64,000 bases of DNA, from contig NZ_AP025503.1 in assembly GCF_024347575.1 (NCBI RefSeq), positions 2,480,001 through 2,544,000 on the forward strand. Reading direction: 5' to 3'. This DNA is from Vibrio pelagius. GTDB taxonomy: Bacteria; Pseudomonadota; Gammaproteobacteria; Enterobacterales; Vibrionaceae. Shown in pieces: positions 1 through 8,919 of the stretch; position 1 is the first letter of the stretch; the number at the start of each line of letters is the position of its first letter. The notes beneath the pieces are model-generated. The model was not told the origin of the DNA, did no database searches, and saw only the letters and a list, made by a program, of their open reading frames with translations. Position numbers and translations under genes: made by a program.

Positions 1-1830
1 GACTTGCGTCTTTTACCAAAAGAGACGCTTCCACAGCTCTGCGATGAGCTTCGTACCTACCTCTTGAACTCCGTGAGCCAATCAAGCGGTCACTTAGCAT
101 CAGGCCTAGGTACAGTGGAACTGACGGTCGCTTTACATTATGTATATAACACTCCTTTCGATCAGTTGGTTTGGGATGTGGGCCATCAGGCTTACCCACA
201 TAAAATTTTAACGGGTCGTCGTGATCGCCTATCAACTATCCGCCAGAAAGACGGCTTACACCCTTTCCCTTGGCGAGAAGAGAGCGAATACGACACCCTA
301 TCTGTTGGTCACTCATCGACGTCTATTAGTGCCGCTCTTGGTATGGCAATCAGTGCCAAAAAAGAGGGTAAAGATCGTAAAGTCGTGAGCGTAATCGGTG
401 ATGGTGCGATCACTGCTGGTATGGCATTTGAGGCTATGAACCACGCCGGTGACGTTCACAACGATATGCTGGTTATCCTTAACGATAACGAAATGTCGAT
501 CTCTGAAAACGTGGGTGCGCTTAACAATCACTTAGCTCAGGTTCTTTCTGGCAATCTTTACACGTCAATTCGTGAAGGTGGCAAGAAAGTGCTCTCTGGC
601 GTTCCACCGATCAAAGAGCTAGTGCGTCGTACTGAAGAACACCTAAAAGGCATGGTCATTCCTGGCACCATGTTTGAAGAACTTGGCTTTAACTACATCG
701 GCCCAGTGGATGGCCATGATGTTAACGAGCTAATCAAAACGCTTAAGAACATGAGAGATCTAAAAGGCCCTCAGTTCCTGCACATCATGACCAAAAAAGG
801 TAAGGGCTACGAGCCGGCTGAGAAAGATCCGATTGGCTACCACGGTGTACCTAAGTTCGATCCTGCACACTCTAGCCTGCCAAAGAGCACCAGTGCTAAG
901 CCGACTTTCTCTAAGATCTTCGGTGACTTCCTGTGTGATATGGCCGCGCAAGATCCCAAGCTGATGGCGATTACTCCAGCGATGCGTGAAGGCTCAGGTA
1001 TGGTTCGATTCTCGAAAGAGTACCCAGAACAGTACTTCGATGTTGCGATTGCAGAGCAGCACGCGGTAACACTAGCAACAGGCATGGCGATTGCAGGTAA
1101 TAAGCCAATTGTGGCTATCTACTCGACCTTCCTCCAACGTGGCTACGACCAGTTGATCCACGATGTCGCTATCATGGATTTACCTGTGATGTTCGCCATT
1201 GACCGTGCAGGTCTTGTGGGTGCCGATGGTCAGACTCATCAAGGTGCGTTCGACTTAAGCTTTATGCGCTGCATTCCTAACATGGTGATCATGGCACCAA
1301 GCGACGAGAACGAATGTCGTCAAATGCTCTACACGGGCCACCAACACAATGGTCCAAGTGCGGTTCGCTACCCTCGCGGTAACGGCATGGGCACAGAAAT
1401 TCAAAGCGAGTTCACTGCGCTTGAGATTGGTAAAGGCCGTATCGTTCGCAGCAGTGAGCAGCAGAAAGAGGGGTCGAAAATAGCAATCCTAAGCTTCGGT
1501 ACCTTCCTTGAGAATGCACTACAAGCCGCTGATGCTCTCGATGCCACCGTTGCAGACATGCGCTTTGTGAAACCTCTCGATGAAGCACTTATCAAACAAT
1601 TGGCCGCTGAGCACGACGTTCTAGTAACGATTGAAGAGAATGCGATTGCCGGCGGTGCTGGTGCAGGTGTAGTAGAGTTCTTAATGCAAGAGAAACTGCC
1701 AATGCCAGTATTGAACCTTGGCCTACCAGACAAGTTCATCGCTCAAGGCACACAAGGTGAGCTACACGAAGAACTTGGCTTAGATGCGAAAGGGATTGAG
1801 AAAGCGATCAAGGACTACCTCGCTAAATAA
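1..1830 (+). CDS. dxs: 1-deoxy-D-xylulose-5-phosphate synthase, 5' partial
   Basis: This cytoplasmic thiamine-diphosphate enzyme condenses pyruvate and glyceraldehyde-3-phosphate to DXP, the first step of the MEP isoprenoid pathway, which also feeds thiamine and pyridoxal synthesis. The frame is open from base 1. The apparent TTG start at base 4 lies inside the usual N-terminal segment, and the family normally has roughly 15-20 more residues, so the true start is left of the window. Visible motifs are the [18 protein letters not shown] thiamine-diphosphate region near residue 130, the downstream NDNEMSIS, and the transketolase pyrimidine-domain AIAEQHAV near residue 350. The C-terminal transketolase domain is complete and ends in a TAA followed by a terminator. 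In Vibrio it normally follows ispA and xseB; that context is outside the window. Confidence 0.97.
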   Translation, partial: DLRLLPKETLPQLCDELRTYLLNSVSQSSGHLASGLGTVELTVALHYVYNTPFDQLVWDVGHQAYPHKILTGRRDRLSTIRQKDGLHPFPWREESEYDTLSVGHSSTSISAALGMAISAKKEGKDRKVVSVIGDGAITAGMAFEAMNHAGDVHNDMLVILNDNEMSISENVGALNNHLAQVLSGNLYTSIREGGKKVLSGVPPIKELVRRTEEHLKGMVIPGTMFEELGFNYIGPVDGHDVNELIKTLKNMRDLKGPQFLHIMTKKGKGYEPAEKDPIGYHGVPKFDPAHSSLPKSTSAKPTFSKIFGDFLCDMAAQDPKLMAITPAMREGSGMVRFSKEYPEQYFDVAIAEQHAVTLATGMAIAGNKPIVAIYSTFLQRGYDQLIHDVAIMDLPVMFAIDRAGLVGADGQTHQGAFDLSFMRCIPNMVIMAPSDENECRQMLYTGHQHNGPSAVRYPRGNGMGTEIQSEFTALEIGKGRIVRSSEQQKEGSKIAILSFGTFLENALQAADALDATVADMRFVKPLDEALIKQLAAEHDVLVTIEENAIAGGAGAGVVEFLMQEKLPMPVLNLGLPDKFIAQGTQGELHEELGLDAKGIEKAIKDYLAK

Positions 1831-1850
1831 GCAGCGAATGCTTCAGGTAC

Positions 1851-1882
1851 AAAAAAGGTTGGCCATATGGTCAACCTTTTTT
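1851..1882. terminator. Bidirectional intrinsic terminator, dxs / monooxygenase
   Basis: A 14-bp stem (AAAAAAGGTTGGCC against GGTCAACCTTTTTT, one G-U pair) with an ATAT loop gives U-tracts on both strands. It ends dxs on the plus strand and the convergent small monooxygenase gene on the minus strand. Confidence 0.85.
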
Positions 1883-1909
1883 ATTACCGATTTGATAGCA
1901 AGCATTCGA

Positions 1910-2260
1910 TTATTTCAGAACAGGTGCGTCGTAGTTCTCTGGTTCATCAGTGTAGATACACACATTAAACTTCTCAACTAGTCCAGTCTCTTCAACGCAT
2001 TGTTGCTGGAAGAACTGTTGAATTTCACGACGTTGGCAGTGCGCTTCAAACGCTTCATTGTCTGCCCAGATCTCGTTGAATGCGATAGGGTAGCTCTCAC
2101 CTTCAGCAAATGGGCTCTGCAAGTGGCGCGTCACCGTGTATTGAATACAACCATCTTCACGCATTGTATTTGGCTCAAGCGCTTTTAGTACTTCGAATAG
2201 CTCGTTCAGTTTGCCCTCTTTTGGCAGAAACTGAGCAATACAATAAACCTTCTTAGACAT
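1910..2260 (-). CDS. Antibiotic biosynthesis monooxygenase (ABM) domain protein, YgiN-like
   Basis: A 116-residue single-domain protein of the dimeric alpha+beta-barrel ABM family (putative quinol monooxygenase type). It has the usual N-terminal strand (YCIAQFLPKEGKLNELFEVL), the CIQYTVTRH segment and the FNEIWADNEAFEAHCQ segment. Family members oxidise quinols or aromatic compounds without a cofactor, or serve as small redox or heme-degrading proteins; the substrate here cannot be told. It is a lone leftward gene convergent with dxs, separated from pgpA by a short gap. ATG at 2260 follows AAGGAATAAT, a fair ribosome-binding site. Confidence 0.8.
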   Translation of the reverse strand: MSKKVYCIAQFLPKEGKLNELFEVLKALEPNTMREDGCIQYTVTRHLQSPFAEGESYPIAFNEIWADNEAFEAHCQRREIQQFFQQQCVEETGLVEKFNVCIYTDEPENYDAPVLK

Positions 2261-2343
2261 TATTATTCCTTGTTTTCTATTGTGTTACTAACCAACTAAG
2301 ACGCTCCAACTCAATACAAGCCTGCTAGAGCGCCGTAAACAGT

Positions 2344-2850
2344 TTATGCTAACCAACCTGCAAAATGCCCCACGGCGTAAAGCGCAATGCCAGCCATCAC
2401 GCCCGCGACGATATCATCAATCATGATGCCTAAACCGCCATGAATGCGTTTGTCTAACCAGCCGATCGGCCATGGCTTCACCATATCAAAGAAGCGGAAC
2501 AGGACGAAGCCTGTCAACAGCCACTTCCACTCATCGATTGGTATCTGCAGTAAAGGCACTAGACTCATGGTGATCCAAAAGCCTGCAAACTCATCCCAGA
2601 CAATTGAGCCATGATCGTGTACACCCATGTCGTCAGAAGTGACCTGACAAATTTTGACACCAATAACGCAGCTAATAACTACAGCCACCACATACAGCGG
2701 AAACGGCAACTGCACCAACAGTAGGTATAGCGGAATCGAGGCTAAAGTCCCCATAGTGCCAGGCACGACTGGTGACAGTCCGCTACCAAATCCAGTAGCC
2801 AACAAGTGCCAAGGGTTCTTTAGTGAAATAAGAGAGAGAGGGTTTGTCAT
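2344..2850 (-). CDS. pgpA: Phosphatidylglycerophosphatase A
   Basis: An inner-membrane phosphatase that converts phosphatidylglycerophosphate to phosphatidylglycerol in phospholipid synthesis. At 168 residues it has the usual family length. The N-terminal ATGFGSGLSPVVPGTMGTLAS segment and the acidic DDMGVHDHGSIVWDEFAG segment carry the expected metal-binding and catalytic residues, and several hydrophobic helices follow. The start overlaps the end of thiL by four bases (ATGA), so the two are translationally coupled. The thiL-pgpA pairing is the usual gammaproteobacterial order. Confidence 0.95.
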   Translation of the reverse strand: MTNPLSLISLKNPWHLLATGFGSGLSPVVPGTMGTLASIPLYLLLVQLPFPLYVVAVVISCVIGVKICQVTSDDMGVHDHGSIVWDEFAGFWITMSLVPLLQIPIDEWKWLLTGFVLFRFFDMVKPWPIGWLDKRIHGGLGIMIDDIVAGVMAGIALYAVGHFAGWLA

Positions 2851-3824
2851 CCGTTTACCTTAAAATGATCGTATCCACTTAAGTCCCAACTTAGTGGTTG
2901 ACCGTTGTTATGCAATTCAAAGAATTCTACAGGTCTTATCTGACCAATGCAGGTAACTTTTGTTCCAGTGTGCGACAATGCACTTTCCAATGAACCTTTA
3001 TTTTCTTCCGGCACGGTAAAGCAAAGCTCATACTCTTCACCACTGGCCAGCGCATAATTCTGGGCTGCTGAAATATCAGATGTGAACTGGCGTAGCTCTT
3101 GAGAAATAGGCAATGCACTCACATCGATGCTCGCGCCCACTTGTGAACGCTTAAGGATATGTTTCAAGTCCGCAATTACGCCATCTGAGATATCAATAGC
3201 GGATGAAGCGAGGTTCACAAGAGCCTGACCAGCAAGCACTCGCGGAGAGCTAATGTAGTGTCTCTCTTCAAGCTCTCTAGCATAGGGTCTAGATTGGTTT
3301 TCTTCTGGATTCAGTAACACCTCTAGGCCTGCCTTACTGTCGCCTAGGTTACCTGTCACATAAATCCAATCCCCGACCTTAGCACCGTCACGACGCAGCG
3401 CTTTACCTTCAGGCACAAAGCCTTGCACTGTCAACGTCAGGCTCAAAGGGCCCTTAGTGGTATCACCACCGATCAGTTGAATACCAAAATAGTCCGCAAG
3501 CTTAAAAAAGGAGTCACAGAAAGGAGCCAGCCACTGCTCATCAACTTCAGGCATGGTCAGCGCGAACGAAACCCAAGCAGGGGTTGCGCCCATAGCAGCC
3601 AAATCGCTGATGTTCGATGCGAGAGCCTTATGCGCCACCCAAGCCGGATTCGCTTCGGCTAAAAAGTGTGTCCCCGCAACTAAGGTGTCAGTGCTGATAG
3701 CAATTTCTACATTACTTGGTGGCTTGACCAAGGCGCAGTCATCACCTGCGGCAAGATGTACATCCTTACGTTGAGGCTGTCGGTTTACGAAGTATTTATC
3801 AATCAGGTTAAACTCACCAGACAT
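2847..3824 (-). CDS. thiL: Thiamine-monophosphate kinase
   Basis: It phosphorylates thiamine monophosphate to thiamine diphosphate with ATP, the last step of cofactor synthesis, in the cytoplasm. The 325-residue protein has the AIR-synthase-like N-terminal half with GEFNLIDKYF and AAGDDCALV (Mg-ATP binding Asp pair), STDTLVAGTHF, the LIGGDTT loop near residue 120 and a C-terminal ATP-grasp-like half with AIDISDGV. In many relatives nusB lies directly upstream. Here a terminator and a MITE-like element separate them, so thiL-pgpA may have its own promoter or depend on read-through. Confidence 0.96.
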   Translation of the reverse strand: MSGEFNLIDKYFVNRQPQRKDVHLAAGDDCALVKPPSNVEIAISTDTLVAGTHFLAEANPAWVAHKALASNISDLAAMGATPAWVSFALTMPEVDEQWLAPFCDSFFKLADYFGIQLIGGDTTKGPLSLTLTVQGFVPEGKALRRDGAKVGDWIYVTGNLGDSKAGLEVLLNPEENQSRPYARELEERHYISSPRVLAGQALVNLASSAIDISDGVIADLKHILKRSQVGASIDVSALPISQELRQFTSDISAAQNYALASGEEYELCFTVPEENKGSLESALSHTGTKVTCIGQIRPVEFFELHNNGQPLSWDLSGYDHFKVNG

Positions 3825-3839
3825 GTGATTACCTTTCTT

Positions 3840-4019
3840 TTATACCAATCACAGTAAGTAAGTGTTCAAAAATAGCGCAGGAAAAAGGCTTGAGAACAAG
3901 GCAGCTTTTTTGCAAAAGAGAGTTTCGATAAGTAGTTATTCTACAATCAAAAATTCTAACGCTGTTATCGAGCATTTTAACAAGCTAGGGTGAGCAGTTA
4001 TTTACTACGATTGATATTA
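3840..4019. mobile_element. MITE-like element with imperfect terminal inverted repeats
   Basis: About 180 bp with no coding capacity lie between thiL and the nusB terminator. The ends at 3840-3861 and 3998-4019 are inverted copies of each other: I count 17 of 22 positions matching, including shared CAATC and AGTAA blocks. The left interior (AAGTGNTCAAAAATAGCGCAG) and the ATCGAGCATT block recur at 15626-15716. I infer a non-autonomous mobile element. I recall similar intergenic sequences in other Vibrio genomes but cannot check. Flanking target duplications are not obvious. Confidence 0.6.
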
Positions 4020-4033
4020 CCGTCATCAGTTAC

Positions 4034-4062
4034 AAAAAAGGCCAGCATATTTGCTGACCTTT
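4034..4062 (-). terminator. Intrinsic terminator after nusB
   Basis: Read on the minus strand, AAAGGTCAGC pairs with GCTGGCCTTT (one U-G wobble) around a 6-nt loop, and TTTTTTG follows. It lies 20 bases past the nusB stop and ends the rib-nusB transcript before the MITE-like element. Confidence 0.8.
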
Positions 4063-4081
4063 CGATTCTATGTCGAACGTA

Positions 4082-4549
4082 TTATTTCTTACGAACGTGC
4101 GGTGCTGCTTTATCAAGTACACCGTTAACAAACTTGTGGCTGTCTTCTGCTGCAAATACTTTTGCAAGTTCGATAGCTTCGTTGATAACCACTTTGTATG
4201 GTACATCTTCGCGACGAGTCATCTCGTACATAGCTAGGCGAAGAAGAGCAAGCTCCATTAAGTCCAGATCTTGCATCGGGCGAGATACGAATGGACGAAG
4301 TTTGCTGTCTAGTTCCATGTGGCTTAGAGCAACACCAGTTAGCAGGTCGCGGAAGTATGCAACGTCTGTTTCTGGCATAGCAAGCGCAGGCTCAGCTGCG
4401 TGATGCTCTTCTTCATCATACTTACCACCAGATAAGAACTGTTCTTCAACTGTGGCAATATTTTCTTTAGTAATTTGCCAAGAATAAATTGCTTGTAGAG
4501 CAAATTGACGTGCGTTACGACGTGCGGCTGGTTTCACACTGGCCCCCAT
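4082..4549 (-). CDS. nusB: Transcription antitermination factor NusB
   Basis: The all-helical RNA-binding protein pairs with NusE (ribosomal protein S10) on boxA RNA in rRNA antitermination. The protein has 155 residues. The start [19 protein letters not shown] is the arginine-rich boxA-binding helix, and [25 protein letters not shown] and the C-terminal FVNGVLDK are the conserved core. The start overlaps the ribH stop by one base (TAATG), the normal ribH-nusB coupling. Confidence 0.97.
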   Translation of the reverse strand: MGASVKPAARRNARQFALQAIYSWQITKENIATVEEQFLSGGKYDEEEHHAAEPALAMPETDVAYFRDLLTGVALSHMELDSKLRPFVSRPMQDLDLMELALLRLAMYEMTRREDVPYKVVINEAIELAKVFAAEDSHKFVNGVLDKAAPHVRKK

Positions 4550-5019
4550 TAGGAATCGATTTCAGAAAGAACGTTGATCATCTCAAGTGCGCTTAGTGCA
4601 GCTTCTGCACCTTTATTACCAGCCTTGGTTCCTGCGCGTTCAATAGCTTGATCGATCGTATCAACAGTTAGCACACCGAATGCTACTGGAAGAGAGTATT
4701 CCAGAGACACTTGCGCCAAACCTTTATTACATTCACTACAAACATAGTCAAAATGAGGCGTACCGCCACGAATTACTGTACCTAGAGATACAATCGCGTC
4801 GAACTTACCTGTTTTTGCAACGCGCTGCGCTACAAGTGGAAGTTCAACTGCACCTGGACAACGAACAACAGTGATGTTGTCTTCGCTAACTTGTCCGTGA
4901 CGTTTTAAAGTATCGATTGCACCAGAAAGTAAACTTTCGTTAATAAAACTGTTGAAACGAGCAATAACGATAGCAATTTTTGCATTTGGCGCTGGGAAGC
5001 CACCCTCGATCACTTTCAT
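4549..5019 (-). CDS. ribH: 6,7-dimethyl-8-ribityllumazine synthase
   Basis: It condenses 5-amino-6-ribitylaminouracil with dihydroxybutanone phosphate, the penultimate riboflavin step, usually as an icosahedral or pentameric cytoplasmic assembly. The start is taken at ATG 5019 ([20 protein letters not shown]), which follows AAGGAAGG. The open frame runs 49 codons further upstream but has no family similarity there. The result is 156 residues, the usual length. [16 protein letters not shown], and [14 protein letters not shown] are substrate-binding segments. It is followed by nusB with a one-base overlap. Confidence 0.96.
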   Translation of the reverse strand: MKVIEGGFPAPNAKIAIVIARFNSFINESLLSGAIDTLKRHGQVSEDNITVVRCPGAVELPLVAQRVAKTGKFDAIVSLGTVIRGGTPHFDYVCSECNKGLAQVSLEYSLPVAFGVLTVDTIDQAIERAGTKAGNKGAEAALSALEMINVLSEIDS

Positions 5020-5060
5020 AAGCCTTCCTTTAACTATTTTCATCAAGTGAGAATCGCCGG

Positions 5061-5069
5061 ATTCTAGCA
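5061..5069 (-). promoter_or_regulatory. Candidate extended -10 promoter for ribH-nusB
   Basis: On the minus strand TGCTAGAAT (extended -10) lies about 40 bases before the ribH start. No convincing -35 hexamer is seen at 17 bases. A 255-bp gap separates ribH from ribBX, so a separate ribH-nusB promoter is plausible. Confidence 0.35.
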
Positions 5070-5170
5070 CAAAACTGTGAGCAATATCTAATGCTAATTT
5101 TATTGAGCTGATACCGGAGAAACAAAGTGGTAACGACAGCGTGATTCCTTTGTCGATAAGGCTCAAAACG

Positions 5171-5203
5171 CAGAGAGCGGACTATGCAATCTTGTGCTCT
5201 CTG
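5171..5203. repeat. 8-bp inverted repeat in the ribBX-ribH gap
   Basis: CAGAGAGC (5171-5178) and GCTCTCTG (5196-5203) are perfect arms around a 17-nt loop, 71 bases past the ribBX stop. There is no U-tract, so it is not a clear terminator; an mRNA stability or processing hairpin is possible. Confidence 0.4.
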
Positions 5204-5274
5204 CTTGATACTTATCGTTTAATCGAGACTGTATTACCTAAAAAGTTTGCTGATTGTTCTGTTTTGAATCAGCG

Positions 5275-6384
5275 TTATTCGCACACATACTCAACAACGT
5301 TTAAACCAAAACCACCCAGTGCGTGGTAGCGTTTCGTGCTTGAAGAGAGTAGACGCATGTCCTGAACACCAAGGTCTTGCAGGATCTGAGAACCGACACC
5401 AACACGACGTGACGTACCTTGCTTTTTAGCCATAGTTGGCTGCTCGTTCTTGTCTTGAGCTTCGAAAGTCTTCACTTTGTGGATTAGAGAATCAGACGAC
5501 TCTTCATTGCCAAGAATCACTAGAACACCACCTTCTTCGCCGACACGCTTCATCGCTTTATCTAGCGACCAGCTGCGCTCAGTACCACGATCAGAATGCA
5601 GCAGATCGGTGAATGTGTCATGCAGGTGAACACGAACCAATGGCGCTTCACCCGTTAGGTCACCCTTTTGCATCGCGTAGTGGATTTGGTTATCAATCGT
5701 GTCACGGTATGTCACGAGTTCGAAATCACCGAACTCAGTTGGCAAATGACACTGCGCGACGCGCTCAATCGTTGTCTCGGTGTTGTTGCGGTATTCGATA
5801 AGGTCTGCAATCGTACCTAGTTTGATGTCATGCTTTTCAGCAAACACTTCAAGGTCTGGACGACGTGCCATAGTGCCATCGTCATTCAGGATTTCAACAA
5901 TCACAGATGCTGGTTCACAGCCTGCCAAGCGAGCCAAATCACACCCCGCTTCAGTGTGACCTGCACGTGTTAATACACCGCCCTCTTGAGCCGTCAATGG
6001 GAAGATATGGCCCGGTTGAACTAGGTCTGCCGCTTTCGCCTCTTTCGCTACAGCCGCCTGAACAGTCACGGCACGATCCGATGCAGAAATGCCCGTCGTT
6101 ACGCCTTGCGCAGCTTCAATAGAAACAGTGAAGTTAGTGGTGTATTGCGCGTTGTTGTCTTGAACCATTGGCGCGAGACCTAAACGGCTCGAGCGCTCTT
6201 TGGTTAGCGTCAGACAGATCAAGCCACGACCGAACATCGCCATAAAATTGATTGCTTCTGGCGTTACATGCTCTGCCGCCATGATCAGATCGCCTTCATT
6301 CTCGCGATCTTCATCGTCCATCAGGATAACCATCTTTCCTAGGCGGATGTCTTCAATAATTTCTTGAGGAGTACTAATTGGCAT
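5275..6384 (-). CDS. ribBX: RibBX: dihydroxybutanone phosphate synthase fused to a degenerate GTP cyclohydrolase II domain
   Basis: The N-terminal 200 or so residues are a normal RibB enzyme, which makes 3,4-dihydroxy-2-butanone 4-phosphate from ribulose 5-phosphate: [25 protein letters not shown] and a metal-binding acidic loop are present. The C-terminal part aligns with RibA but lacks the zinc-binding cysteine trio and the CDCG block. At that position it reads [17 protein letters not shown], and only two cysteines remain in the whole domain, neither in the right place. This matches the RibBX variant described in proteobacteria, where the RibA-like domain has no cyclohydrolase activity and a separate RibA is needed. 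ATG 6384 follows AAAGGATAT and gives 369 residues; the longer frame to 6483 has no family support. Confidence 0.93.
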   Translation of the reverse strand: MPISTPQEIIEDIRLGKMVILMDDEDRENEGDLIMAAEHVTPEAINFMAMFGRGLICLTLTKERSSRLGLAPMVQDNNAQYTTNFTVSIEAAQGVTTGISASDRAVTVQAAVAKEAKAADLVQPGHIFPLTAQEGGVLTRAGHTEAGCDLARLAGCEPASVIVEILNDDGTMARRPDLEVFAEKHDIKLGTIADLIEYRNNTETTIERVAQCHLPTEFGDFELVTYRDTIDNQIHYAMQKGDLTGEAPLVRVHLHDTFTDLLHSDRGTERSWSLDKAMKRVGEEGGVLVILGNEESSDSLIHKVKTFEAQDKNEQPTMAKKQGTSRRVGVGSQILQDLGVQDMRLLSSSTKRYHALGGFGLNVVEYVCE

Positions 6385-6494
6385 TATTTTATATCCTTTG
6401 AAATGGTTCTGCTTCCAAGAACCGACACTGTTTAAACCTGATTGGAATTGCTCAACTCCACTGCCCTTCGCTGTCGCGCACAAGGAGTCGTTGA

Positions 6495-7151
6495 TTAAGC
6501 AAAACCGTTTTGTTGTAAGAATTCCATTGTTAGACGAGACTCTGGCTTAGACTCTTCTTGCTGGCCTTGCAGTAGTCGCTCCATGTAACGAGCAAGTACG
6601 TCGACTTCAAGGTTCACCTTACGACCGACATTAAATTGATCAATCGTCGTCTCTGATGAGGTGTGGGGAACAATAGTCAGCTTAAACGCGTTCTTACGTA
6701 AATCGTTCACTGTGAGGCTGATACCGTCGACAGTAATAGAGCCTTTTTGAGCGACGTACTTTGAGATCTCCGCTGGCATCTCTACCCAGAATTCAATTGC
6801 ACGACCAACTTGGTTGCGCTCAACGATCTCGCCCACACCATCAACGTGACCAGAAACAATGTGGCCGCCAAAACGAGTGGTCGGCAGCATTGCTTTCTCA
6901 AGGTTTACCTTATCGCCCGCTTGATAGTCGATAAAGCCGGTCTTTTTCAGAGTTTCCAGTGATAAGTCAGCGCTGTAGCTGTTGTCATCGAATTCAACCA
7001 CAGTCAAACACACACCATTGGTGGCGATGCTGTCGCCGAGCTGTACATCAGACATATCCAGCTTACCGACATTCACGGTGACCGTAATATCTTCACCGCG
7101 AGGTGTGATAGCACTTAAGGTACCTACGGCTTCTACAATTCCTGTAAACAT
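6495..7151 (-). CDS. ribE: Riboflavin synthase, alpha subunit
   Basis: It dismutates two molecules of dimethylribityllumazine to riboflavin and the pyrimidine precursor. The 218-residue protein has the diagnostic [10 protein letters not shown] start and two tandem lumazine-binding beta-barrels, each with a motif of the type [13 protein letters not shown] (near residue 40) and [15 protein letters not shown] (near residue 138). Position between ribD and ribBX fits the pathway. The symbol ribC is also used for this gene in enterobacteria. Confidence 0.96.
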   Translation of the reverse strand: MFTGIVEAVGTLSAITPRGEDITVTVNVGKLDMSDVQLGDSIATNGVCLTVVEFDDNSYSADLSLETLKKTGFIDYQAGDKVNLEKAMLPTTRFGGHIVSGHVDGVGEIVERNQVGRAIEFWVEMPAEISKYVAQKGSITVDGISLTVNDLRKNAFKLTIVPHTSSETTIDQFNVGRKVNLEVDVLARYMERLLQGQQEESKPESRLTMEFLQQNGFA

Positions 7152-7219
7152 TCTAAAACTCTTGTTCTTACTGCTTTTGCATCAAGCAGTTAAATTACTA
7201 TAGATATAACTATCGCGGA

Positions 7220-8335
7220 TTAAGATTTCCATACTGGCTGAGCGACAATGCGAATATCAGGCCCTACCATACGTACATCTATGATCGACAAATCGATCAC
7301 GGCATCCATTGAGCTTAAGCCCAACGCACCCATCAAACCGCGGCCATCGCTGCCCATTAGTTTAGGTGCTAAGTATAAGATTAGCTCGTCAACCAGTTGA
7401 TTCTCAATAAAGCTTTTTGCCAATGTTGCACCCGCTTCCACCCAAATATGGTCGATATGATGACTAGGAAGATCTTGAACCAGTTGGGTAATATCAAGCT
7501 GCCCCTCACTGTCGAGAGCAACCATAATGTCAGCTTCAGATTCAGCAACACGCAACACTGGCGCTTGAGATTGATACAACTTGAGATCTTGATTATCAGC
7601 TTGAAGCAGCTGTGCCTGTCGATCGAGAATCACGCGCGTAGGTTGGCGCAGTGAAGATGGCGGATAAAGAGCTTGTACCGCTTGCGGTAATTCATCCCAA
7701 CGCACATTAAGTGACGCATTATCTTCAATCACGGTTTGACTGGTCGATAATACCGCTCCCGCCTTGGCACGGAAATGCTGCACATCACGACGAGCATGCG
7801 GCGAAGTAATCCATTGGCTCTGACCATTACTCAAAGCGGTTTGACCGTCTAAGCTTGCTGCCATCTTCAATTGAACAAACGGCCTACCTGTTTGCATGCG
7901 TTTGATAAAGGCTGGGTTTAACGCCAATGCATCTTGCTCTAGCAGCCCGACTTGCACCTCAATACCCGCATCACGCAGCATTTTGATGCCACGGCCTGCA
8001 ACTTTCGGGTTTGGGTCTTCCATTGCGCAAATCACTTTGGCAACTTGAGCCTTAATCAACCCTTCAGCACATGGCGGTGTACGACCGTAATGAGAGCACG
8101 GCTCTAGCGTGACATAAGCAGTCGCGCCTTTGGCTTTATCGCCAGCCATTCTCATGGCATGAACTTCTGCGTGTGCTTCACCCGCTTTGGCATGAAAACC
8201 TTCACCAACAATGTTGTCGCCGTGCGCGATAACGCAGCCCACATTTGGATTTGGTGCAGTGGTATAAATGCCGCGCTTAGCCAGTTGCATGGCACGCGAC
8301 ATCATTTGAAAATCTAACGGAGAAAATTTTGACAT
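7220..8335 (-). CDS. ribD: Bifunctional riboflavin deaminase/reductase
   Basis: Two successive early riboflavin reactions are combined: deamination of the pyrimidine intermediate, then NADPH reduction of its ribosyl side chain. The N-terminal deaminase domain has the zinc motif HAEVHAM and PCSHYGRTPPC near residues 50-90; the C-terminal reductase domain starts around residue 145 (RPFVQLKMAASLDGQTA). Its 371 residues are normal for the family. It starts nine bases after nrdR, so the two are co-transcribed. Confidence 0.96.
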   Translation of the reverse strand: MSKFSPLDFQMMSRAMQLAKRGIYTTAPNPNVGCVIAHGDNIVGEGFHAKAGEAHAEVHAMRMAGDKAKGATAYVTLEPCSHYGRTPPCAEGLIKAQVAKVICAMEDPNPKVAGRGIKMLRDAGIEVQVGLLEQDALALNPAFIKRMQTGRPFVQLKMAASLDGQTALSNGQSQWITSPHARRDVQHFRAKAGAVLSTSQTVIEDNASLNVRWDELPQAVQALYPPSSLRQPTRVILDRQAQLLQADNQDLKLYQSQAPVLRVAESEADIMVALDSEGQLDITQLVQDLPSHHIDHIWVEAGATLAKSFIENQLVDELILYLAPKLMGSDGRGLMGALGLSSMDAVIDLSIIDVRMVGPDIRIVAQPVWKS

Positions 8336-8344
8336 GAGTGGGAG

Positions 8345-8794
8345 TTAGTCCTCTAGCTTGGCAATCTCTTCGCCAAACTCTCGGATGTCTTCAAAACTGC
8401 GGTAAACAGAGGCAAAACGAATGTAAGCCACCTTATCGAGCTCTTTCAGTTGGTCCATGACAAGATTCCCAATCATCTCTGTTGGTACTTCACGCTCGCC
8501 AGTTGCTCGCAGTTGAGACTTGATGGTACTGATCGCAAGTTCAATGGCATCTGCGCTCACTGGGCGCTTCTCTAATGCACGTTGAATTCCGCCGACCATT
8601 TTGTCTTCGTTAAAGGGTTCACGGTTGCCATTCGACTTGATCACTTTTGGCATAACAAGCTCAGCCGATTCGAATGTCGTAAAACGCTCACTACAGGCCA
8701 GGCATTGACGGCGACGACGAACTTGATGCCCGTCTGCGACTAGCCTTGAGTCGATTACTTTAGTGTCGTTCTCTGAACAAAAAGGACAATGCAT
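8345..8794 (-). CDS. nrdR: Transcriptional repressor NrdR
   Basis: A repressor of ribonucleotide reductase operons that senses ATP/dATP. It has 149 residues, with the N-terminal zinc ribbon CPFC...CLAC (Cys pairs near residues 3/6 and 31/34), the basic RRRRQC stretch, and the ATP-cone from about residue 49 ([18 protein letters not shown]). It is the first gene of the leftward nrdR-ribD-ribE-ribBX run. No NrdR box was recognised in this window. Confidence 0.97.
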   Translation of the reverse strand: MHCPFCSENDTKVIDSRLVADGHQVRRRRQCLACSERFTTFESAELVMPKVIKSNGNREPFNEDKMVGGIQRALEKRPVSADAIELAISTIKSQLRATGEREVPTEMIGNLVMDQLKELDKVAYIRFASVYRSFEDIREFGEEIAKLED

Positions 8795-8845
8795 ATCACC
8801 TCCAAATAATTGATTGTCAGTGTAACGGAATTGCCAAACGTAGGG

Positions 8846-8874
8846 AAAGAAAAAGGGCCAATTAAGGCCCTTTT
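8846..8874 (-). terminator. Intrinsic terminator after proA
   Basis: AAAAGGGCC and GGCCCTTTT form a 9-bp stem with a 6-nt loop. Read leftward it continues TTTTTCTTT. It ends the proB-proA transcript upstream of nrdR. Confidence 0.8.
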
Positions 8875-8919
8875 ATGTGGTTATTGGTTGATTATGACCA
8901 ACCGAGCTTCACATTCATC

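Noticed and set aside
5020..5274. Possible FMN riboswitch ahead of ribH
   Set aside because: No RFN-type conserved blocks could be found; in Vibrio the FMN element is associated with a separate ribB gene.
6385..6483. N-terminal extension of ribBX
   Set aside because: No family similarity, and the ATG at 6384 has a good ribosome-binding site. The same reasoning was used for ribH, galK, galT, rcpA and flp extensions.
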